Assembly (NCBI GenBank): GCA_964644525.1
Contig: CAZXWC010000053.1
Coordinates: forward strand, 1 to 11,154
Length of the DNA stretch: 11,154 nt
Direction of reading: 5' to 3'
From: BM714 sp964644525
GTDB taxonomy: Bacteria; Bacillota; Clostridia; Peptostreptococcales; BM714
The position numbers and the translations under genes are program-made. The notes under the pieces are model-generated. The model saw nothing but the letters and a program-made list of their open reading frames with translations, made no database searches and was not told where the DNA came from. The first letter of the stretch is position 1. The number at the start of each line of letters is the position of its first letter. Positions 5,635 to 11,154 of the stretch are shown piece after piece.

Positions 5635-7743
5635 ATGAAAAGATTTGGAATGCTTATAGCGAAAAAAAGAGTTTTGGTTTTAATCATTGCCGTATTGCTT
5701 GTCATACCGTCATTGTATGGGATTGCAACAACAAGAATCAATTATGACATTCTGACCTATTTGCCTGAAGAACTTGACTCCATGAAGGGACAGGATGTTC
5801 TTGATGATGTATTCAAGAATGCGGCAACCGGATATCTGGTAATAGAAGATATGGAAGGAAAGGATGTCTCAGCTATCAAGGAAAAGATTTCAGATATTGA
5901 AGGCGTTGAGGGTGTAGTGTGGATTGACGATATTCTTGACATTGATGTACCTAAGGAAATCATTCCCAGTGACATAAAGGATATATTTTATCAGGAAAAT
6001 TTTACTCTGCTTATGGTGAAATTTGAAAACCCGTCTTCTGCAGACGGAACGCAGGATGCAATAGGAGAAATAAGAAAAGTTATTAATAAGCAGTGCTTCT
6101 TCAGCGGGACATCGGCAATACTGAAGGACACAATAGAGCTTTCTGACAGGGAAACACCGATATTTGTATTGCTAGCCGTGGCTCTTGCAGTAATAGTATT
6201 GAGTTTAACACTAAGCTCAACGGCAATACCTTTCATATTCCTGACTGCAATCGGATTCGCGATTCTCTACAATATGGGAAGCAATATGTTTCTTGGGGAA
6301 ATATCGCATCTGACCAAGGCTCTTGCCGCGGTCTTGCAATTGGGTGTTACAATGGATTTTTCAATTTTCCTCTTGCACAGGTATGAGGAAGAACTTGCCC
6401 AAAAGAAAGAAAAGGTCGAAGCTATGGCTGAGGCCATTTCCAAGACAATGATCTCAATAAGTGGAAGTTCGCTTACAACTATTGCCGGCTTTCTGTCTCT
6501 TGGGGTAATGAAATTAGGAATAGGCCGTGACATAGGGTTTGTAATGGCAAAGGGAGTTGCATTGGGAGTTATTTCGACAGTAACAATCCTTCCGGCCCTG
6601 ATTCTTGTATTCGACAAGATCATACACAGGTTCAGGCATAGGACCATATTGCCTGAGTTCGCTAAAACAGCAGATTTCATAACAAAGCATTATAAGGGAT
6701 TTATGTTGTTGTTTGTTGTAATACTTATTCCGGCTGTTTACGGAAAGGCAAATGCTCCCGTCTACTACAACCTCGACCAATCACTTCCCGAGGATATGGA
6801 ATCTATAGTGGCGCTTGACAAGCTTAAAGACAAATTCGATATGATGACTACCCATATGATAGTTATAAACGACGAGCTTCCGTCTTATGAGAAAAAGGAA
6901 ATCATTGACCGAATAGAGGCGCTTGACGGAATAAAGCTTGTTGCCGGCTATGACAAATACATCGGACCGGCCGTTCCGGAAAGTTTCGTTCCCGATGAAA
7001 TAAAGGAAATTTGCAAGAAGGGCGGATACAGTATGCTGATTGCAAATTCCAATTACAGGGCGGCAACAGACGAACTGAACAATCAGCTTTATGAAATGGA
7101 AAAGATTATAAAGTCCTATGATCCGGATGGATTGATTACAGGAGAGGGCGCGCTTACCAAGGACTTGATAGAAATAGCGGATATAGACTTCAAAAATGTC
7201 AGCATTGTTTCCATAATTGCCATTTTTGCCATAATAATGCTTGTTTTCTATTCTTTGTCCCTACCCATACTGCTTGTGGCTTCCATAGAACTTGCAATAT
7301 TCATAAATATGGCGATTCCATTTTATGCGGGGACAGAAATACCTTTCATCGCATCCATAGTTATTGGATGCATACAGCTTGGGGCGACCGTAGACTATGC
7401 AATTCTTCTGGCTACCAGATACAGAGAAGAAATAAGAAACGGTTATGAAAAGCACAAGGCAATGAAAATTGCACTGGAGGGTTCGATTAATTCAATTGTC
7501 ACAAGCGGACTAACCTTTTTTGCGGCTACAGTCGGTGTTGGAGTTATAGCGGATATGGACCTGATAAGCTCACTTGCGCTGATGATTTCGAGAGGGGCGC
7601 TTATAAGCATGGTTGTCATAATAACGGTCCTTCCGGCGCTCCTGATGGTCTTTGAAAAGACTGTCGAAAAGACAACCCTGCATTGGAAGAAAAAGCCTTT
7701 GCAAAAGAAAACAGGTGAAAAAGATATTCCGCAAAACATATAA
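5635..7743 (+). CDS. MMPL/RND-superfamily transporter
   Basis: The 702-residue protein has the duplicated MMPL layout: TM1 at about residues 13-32, an extracellular domain of about 140 residues, five membrane helices up to about 328, then TM7 near 356-375, a second extracellular domain, and five helices from about 521 to 675. Both halves carry the TM4/TM10 motif: GVTMDFSIFLLHRYEEE with Asp241 and GATVDYAILLATRYREE with Asp587, aspartates that in MmpL3-type proteins form Asp-Tyr proton-relay pairs; here the first Tyr is Phe. MMPL proteins use proton motive force to move lipids or hydrophobic compounds outward; the substrate here is unknown. I prefer ATG 5635, with AAGGGA nine bases upstream; an in-frame ATG at 5617 lacks a good ribosome site. 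It heads an operon with the two secreted proteins downstream (22-base gap to the next) and is probably repressed by the divergent TetR. Confidence 0.93.
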   Translation: MKRFGMLIAKKRVLVLIIAVLLVIPSLYGIATTRINYDILTYLPEELDSMKGQDVLDDVFKNAATGYLVIEDMEGKDVSAIKEKISDIEGVEGVVWIDDILDIDVPKEIIPSDIKDIFYQENFTLLMVKFENPSSADGTQDAIGEIRKVINKQCFFSGTSAILKDTIELSDRETPIFVLLAVALAVIVLSLTLSSTAIPFIFLTAIGFAILYNMGSNMFLGEISHLTKALAAVLQLGVTMDFSIFLLHRYEEELAQKKEKVEAMAEAISKTMISISGSSLTTIAGFLSLGVMKLGIGRDIGFVMAKGVALGVISTVTILPALILVFDKIIHRFRHRTILPEFAKTADFITKHYKGFMLLFVVILIPAVYGKANAPVYYNLDQSLPEDMESIVALDKLKDKFDMMTTHMIVINDELPSYEKKEIIDRIEALDGIKLVAGYDKYIGPAVPESFVPDEIKEICKKGGYSMLIANSNYRAATDELNNQLYEMEKIIKSYDPDGLITGEGALTKDLIEIADIDFKNVSIVSIIAIFAIIMLVFYSLSLPILLVASIELAIFINMAIPFYAGTEIPFIASIVIGCIQLGATVDYAILLATRYREEIRNGYEKHKAMKIALEGSINSIVTSGLTFFAATVGVGVIADMDLISSLALMISRGALISMVVIITVLPALLMVFEKTVEKTTLHWKKKPLQKKTGEKDIPQNI

Positions 7744-7765
7744 ATATTCGAAAGGAAAGGTAGAT

Positions 7766-9772
7766 ATGAAAAATAAAACGCGAATTGCCAGAGTATCTTG
7801 CATTACAATGGCTCTATTGATGGCATTTTCAAGCTTTTCATGGGCGGCTTCTGTTGCCACGAAAGAAGAAACTGTCTATGTAAATCTTAGCCAAGATGGA
7901 AAAGTGGACAGGATAATTGTCAGTGACTGGCTCCATTCCGACAGGATGGATGTCGAATTTGACGACGTATCCACGTTGGAAGATATTAAAAATGTAAAGG
8001 GAGATGAAGTTCCTCTTGCAAATGGTGAAAGTCTTAGGTGGGAAACGGAAAAGGGAGAGATATATTATCAGGGAACTGCAACTCAAAAACTCCCTTTTGA
8101 GTTCGAGCTTAAATACAAGCTTAATGGGAAACCGGTTTTACCGGAGCTTCTTGCTGGATGCACAGGAAAACTCGAGATAAGAATGAAAATCACCAACAAG
8201 GATGCCCACGACGTAATGCTTTCAAACGGGAGCAAGCGTCTTTTCACACCTTTTGCCGTGGTTTCTGTATTCAATTTCCCGACAGACAGTTGCAGAAATA
8301 TTTCAGTCAATACTGGCAAGGTTGTAAACGATGGCAACACCAGCATAGTCACATATGCTTCTGTGCCCGGCTTGGAAGAGAGTCTGGATATAGACGACGA
8401 TGATTTCGATGAAATGTTCGATCTTGCTGAAGAATTGATTTTGCAAGCGGATGTTAAAAATTTCGAGATGGGGGACATACTCATAACAGCGGCTTCAGAT
8501 TCAAGCATTTTAAACGACATAGAAGGATTCGACGACATGATAGAAGAGACTGAGGACGGGGTCGAAGATCTTTCTGATGCAAGTGAAGAGGTGCAAAGCG
8601 GAATAGAAGAGCTGAATGACGGGACAGAGGACCTGCTAAGAAATTTCGGAGACTTCAATCAAGGCATGTTTTACTTAAGTGATTCGATGTCGGAACTGGA
8701 GGACAATATAAACGGAAGAATATTCGATGGTTCAACCGACCTGTCGGACGGTGCAGAGGAATTCGTAGAAAAAACGGGTGAGCTAAAGGACGGAACCGAA
8801 GAGCTTAAAGACGGTTCTGAAGATATTGAGGACGGTATCAGGTCCGCTTATCTGGGAGCGGTGGATTTGAAGGATGGATCTGAGCAGTTGACCGTAGGAA
8901 TCGAGCAGATGATTGCGGAAATGGGAACGAGTTCAATGGATACCGATTCCGTGAGCGAGGCCGTCGAGGATGCGGTAAAGAAAGCTGTCGAGCGTGCTGT
9001 TGAGGGTGTCATAGATGGAGACGATTCGCCGCTTACAGAAGCGCAGGCGGCCTATCTTGAGGCCGCGGCAGGCGCTGCAGGCGAACAAGCCGGGGCAGCC
9101 GCAGGGGCAGGAGTAAAGGCCTCGCTGGATGATAAAATGGGCGAATTGATGACAAAGATGGGGGGCGGTTTTAGCCAGCTGCTTTCCGGAGCGCAAGCAC
9201 TTGAAGGAGGAATGGGAAGCCTGACTTCCGGACTTGGTGACCTTGAAGAAGGATCGGAGGAGTTAAACGACGGAATGAAAACCCTTGACGAGAATGCAGA
9301 GCTGTTCAAGGACGGTGCGCAGGAAATTTCCGACGGGGCTAGCGAGCTCAGGGACGGACTCGGAGCATTGGGTCAGGGGGCTGAATCATTGAAGGATGGT
9401 GTCCGCGGGCTTGCGGATGCTTCAAATACCGCAAACAAAGGCATAGGAACACTGCAAAGCGGCGCGGAAGACCTTTTTGAGGGATATGAAACATTCAGTG
9501 ACGAGGGCGTGGATGAACTTCACGACAAGGTTATTGAGAAGACCGATGAGTATTATGAATTGTTTGAAATAAAGGAAAGACTAGAAGACCTTTCAAGTAG
9601 ATATGTAAATTTCTCGGGAATTGCAGAAAATATGGAAGGAAAGTTGAAATTCGTCATTAAAATAGACGGCATCGAAGTTGAGGATGAAGAAGTGGAGGCT
9701 CCGGTCGTGGAGAAGGAAGAAACAGGCTTCATTGCTTGGGTAAAGAATACATGGAATAAGATATTCAACTAA
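7766..9772 (+). CDS. Secreted heptad-repeat protein associated with the MMPL transporter
   Basis: The 668-residue protein starts at ATG 7766 after AAAGGAAAGG (7751-7760). A signal peptide (KNKTR, a hydrophobic core, predicted cut after SWA at residue 27) targets it outside. The next 200 or so residues look beta-rich (ETVYVNLSQDGKVDRIIVSDW, later GEIYYQGTATQKLPFEFELKY and CTGKLEIRMKITN); from memory such regions occur in uncharacterised Clostridial secreted proteins encoded near MMPL genes. Two arrays of heptads with the pattern (D/S)GxxxLx follow, at about residues 264-382 and 474-585, separated by an Ala/Gly-rich linker (about 425-455). Such (L)xDG heptads resemble the extracellular parts of YhgE/Pip and EsaA proteins. 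The protein is very acidic and has no C-terminal membrane helix, LPXTG or SLH motif; it ends in a short aromatic amphipathic stretch. It probably forms a long coiled envelope partner of the transporter; that role is inferred. Confidence 0.85.
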   Translation: MKNKTRIARVSCITMALLMAFSSFSWAASVATKEETVYVNLSQDGKVDRIIVSDWLHSDRMDVEFDDVSTLEDIKNVKGDEVPLANGESLRWETEKGEIYYQGTATQKLPFEFELKYKLNGKPVLPELLAGCTGKLEIRMKITNKDAHDVMLSNGSKRLFTPFAVVSVFNFPTDSCRNISVNTGKVVNDGNTSIVTYASVPGLEESLDIDDDDFDEMFDLAEELILQADVKNFEMGDILITAASDSSILNDIEGFDDMIEETEDGVEDLSDASEEVQSGIEELNDGTEDLLRNFGDFNQGMFYLSDSMSELEDNINGRIFDGSTDLSDGAEEFVEKTGELKDGTEELKDGSEDIEDGIRSAYLGAVDLKDGSEQLTVGIEQMIAEMGTSSMDTDSVSEAVEDAVKKAVERAVEGVIDGDDSPLTEAQAAYLEAAAGAAGEQAGAAAGAGVKASLDDKMGELMTKMGGGFSQLLSGAQALEGGMGSLTSGLGDLEEGSEELNDGMKTLDENAELFKDGAQEISDGASELRDGLGALGQGAESLKDGVRGLADASNTANKGIGTLQSGAEDLFEGYETFSDEGVDELHDKVIEKTDEYYELFEIKERLEDLSSRYVNFSGIAENMEGKLKFVIKIDGIEVEDEEVEAPVVEKEETGFIAWVKNTWNKIFN

Positions 9773-9834
9773 TGATGCTGTGCTGTTGTTAATTCAAATA
9801 ATGAACATGAAATGAAAATAAGGAGAATAATAAA

Positions 9835-11031
9835 ATGAAAAAATACTTGAATAAAACCATGATGATACTGATGACAGTAATTCTTGTAATGAGCTCTGTT
9901 GGAATGGCATTTGCTGACGAACTTGAAACAGGGGATGCGGAAATTTTAAATATCCAAGCCAACAGAAGCCAAACATCAATAAACTATAATAATAGCTGGA
10001 TAACGGAAAAAGTTGTTGCAGTTGACGGTATAGCCTATGTACCGCTTCTGCAGATAGCGACCCTTCTTGGTTTCGAAACGTCATACGACGAGCCGACCGA
10101 CACCTTGGAAATATTGAGCGATTGGAATCCTCAAAACTTCAGGGGAAGCGCTAAGCTTGTCTTCGGAAACGGAACAAGATACGACGGCGGCTATGAAAAT
10201 TGGAAGTTCGACGGGGAAGGCACATTGACATTCCCCGATGGTTCCAGTTACCAGGGACATTTTATAGACGGAATCATGAGCGGACAAGGCAAGTATTCAG
10301 CTGCAAACGGGGATGTCTACGAGGGGCAGTTTGCAGGCAACATTTACAGCGGCTATGGAGAGTACACCTACGCAAATGGAGACCTTGTGGAAGCCGAATT
10401 TGAAGGAGCAACATATAAAGGATATGCATGCGTGGATGCAAATGGAACAGATGAAGAAGAACAGATTAAGGCTTATAAGTGGGAAAGCCCTTTTCAGACA
10501 TTGGATATGCAAAGCAAGGCGTTTGATAGAAATGTGTTCAACGGAAGCGTGGACGTAGTTTATGCAAACGGGAACACTTACGATGGAAGCGTAACCAACG
10601 GCATGAAAAACGGAAGCGGCGAAGAGACAGCATTCGACGGAACAAAATACGACGGAAATTTCATGATGGGCAAAAGGACAGGATACGCAACGGTTGAATA
10701 TAACGATGGAAGCTCATACAAAGGATATTTCAAAGAAGGTGCTTACAACGGTTATGGAAAGCTTTACTATGCAAATGGCGATGTATACGACGGAGCATGG
10801 AAAAATGGCGAAAAACAAGGCTACGGAAAGTATAAGGAAGCCAACGGAAACTATTTCTACGGAATATGGCAAAATGATGTAAAACATACAAAATACGAGG
10901 AAGACGACGATGACTACGAAGGCTATGGAACATACGTTGTAAACAAAAAGAACACATCCGACGGAGAAACTGACAAGTACAAGCAGAAATGGAACGAAGG
11001 CAAGCTCATAAGAGAGCGCAAAGACAATTGA
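9835..11031 (+). CDS. Secreted MORN-repeat protein with stalk-like domain
   Basis: The 398-residue protein starts at ATG 9835, nine bases after AAGGAG (9820-9825). A signal peptide with a predicted cut after AFA (residue 27) is followed by a region at about residues 47-95 (VVAVDGIAYVPLLQIATLLGF) resembling the copper-amine-oxidase N-terminal stalk domain. The rest is MORN repeats of exactly 23 residues (YxGxxxxGxxxGxGxxxxxxGxx): units from residue 116 to about 207, then from 249 to about 345. Each block begins with a similar 14-residue half unit, FRGSAKLVFGNGTR at 102 and FNGSVDVVYANGNT at 235. The C-terminus is charged (ERKDN), with no membrane anchor. MORN repeats form elongated beta sheets that bind lipids or proteins in some families. 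It lies 62 bases after the heptad-protein gene with no terminator between, so it is probably the last gene of the MMPL operon. Its role is unknown. Confidence 0.92.
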   Translation: MKKYLNKTMMILMTVILVMSSVGMAFADELETGDAEILNIQANRSQTSINYNNSWITEKVVAVDGIAYVPLLQIATLLGFETSYDEPTDTLEILSDWNPQNFRGSAKLVFGNGTRYDGGYENWKFDGEGTLTFPDGSSYQGHFIDGIMSGQGKYSAANGDVYEGQFAGNIYSGYGEYTYANGDLVEAEFEGATYKGYACVDANGTDEEEQIKAYKWESPFQTLDMQSKAFDRNVFNGSVDVVYANGNTYDGSVTNGMKNGSGEETAFDGTKYDGNFMMGKRTGYATVEYNDGSSYKGYFKEGAYNGYGKLYYANGDVYDGAWKNGEKQGYGKYKEANGNYFYGIWQNDVKHTKYEEDDDDYEGYGTYVVNKKNTSDGETDKYKQKWNEGKLIRERKDN

Positions 11032-11055
11032 AGAGACTGATTTTGAAAAACAAGT

Positions 11056-11096
11056 AAAGCGGGGTGAATGTGCGATAGCATATTCACCCCGCTTTT
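11056..11096 (+). terminator. Terminator of the MMPL operon
   Basis: A 14-bp perfect stem (AAAGCGGGGTGAAT 11056-11069 with 11082-11095) continues through a G-T wobble and three more pairs to a GATA loop (11074-11077). TTTT at 11093-11096 follows. It lies 24 bases after the MORN gene stop and closes the operon. Confidence 0.93.
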
Positions 11097-11119
11097 ATAT
11101 TAAATCTTTGTTGATTTTG

Positions 11120-11147
11120 TTGACAAAGACTTTTTTCATGGTAGTAT
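11120..11147 (+). promoter_or_regulatory. Predicted promoter for a gene beyond the window
   Basis: A perfect TTGACA (11120-11125) is followed after 16 bases by TAGTAT (11142-11147); an alternative -10, TATATG (11145-11150), would give a 19-base spacer. It lies directly after the operon terminator and points out of the window, so its gene is not visible. Confidence 0.55.
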
Positions 11148-11154
11148 ATGAGTA

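Noticed and set aside
7652..7765. Longer frame for the heptad-repeat protein starting inside the MMPL gene
   Set aside because: The extra 38 residues overlap the transporter gene in another frame and would bury the signal peptide; ATG 7766 has a good ribosome site.
8083..8658. 191-codon open frame on the minus strand within the heptad-protein gene
   Set aside because: Serine-rich translation typical of the antisense of Asp/Glu-rich coding DNA; no ribosome site or family features, and the plus-strand gene is convincing.

Overview
The window looks like chromosomal DNA from a Gram-positive anaerobe, most likely in the Clostridia. A glmS ribozyme (a Firmicutes hallmark) precedes glmS, Shine-Dalgarno sites are strong (GGAGG type), promoters are of the sigma-A type, and one secreted protein carries a domain resembling the copper-amine-oxidase N-terminal 'stalk' common in Clostridia and Paenibacillus. 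GC content is moderate. I cannot name the species.

Left part (1-4358): the 3' end of a cstA-family transporter gene with its terminator, then glmM (phosphoglucosamine mutase) and glmS (glutamine:fructose-6-phosphate aminotransferase). GlmS makes glucosamine-6-phosphate and GlmM converts it to glucosamine-1-phosphate, feeding UDP-GlcNAc and cell-wall synthesis. The 420-base gap between them holds two heptanucleotide-periodic stretches (a degenerate GWKGAAA triplet and 7.7 exact copies of CTACTTA) and a glmS ribozyme with a very short P1 stem. A perfect 17-bp terminator hairpin follows glmS, and directly behind it lies a small unrecognised gene (115 aa, GTG start) with no visible promoter of its own.

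Right part (4796-11096): a divergent, regulator-controlled envelope locus. A TetR-family repressor gene runs leftward. Rightward runs a compact set of an MMPL/RND-family transporter, a 668-aa secreted protein made largely of heptads with an (L/I)x(D/S)G pattern, and a 398-aa secreted protein with a stalk-like domain and MORN repeats. Two near-identical palindromes (ACTGACCGGTCAGT and ACTGACCGGTCGGT) sit just downstream of the two predicted divergent promoters, which strongly suggests that the TetR protein represses both itself and the transporter operon. A bidirectional terminator closes the tetR side and a strong terminator closes the MORN side. A TTGACA promoter for an unseen gene lies at the right edge.

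Most notable: the TetR/MMPL/heptad-protein/MORN-protein set as a possible envelope export or remodelling module of unknown substrate; the internal duplication of the MORN protein; the heptanucleotide repeat next to the glmS ribozyme; and the orphan gene placed behind a terminator.
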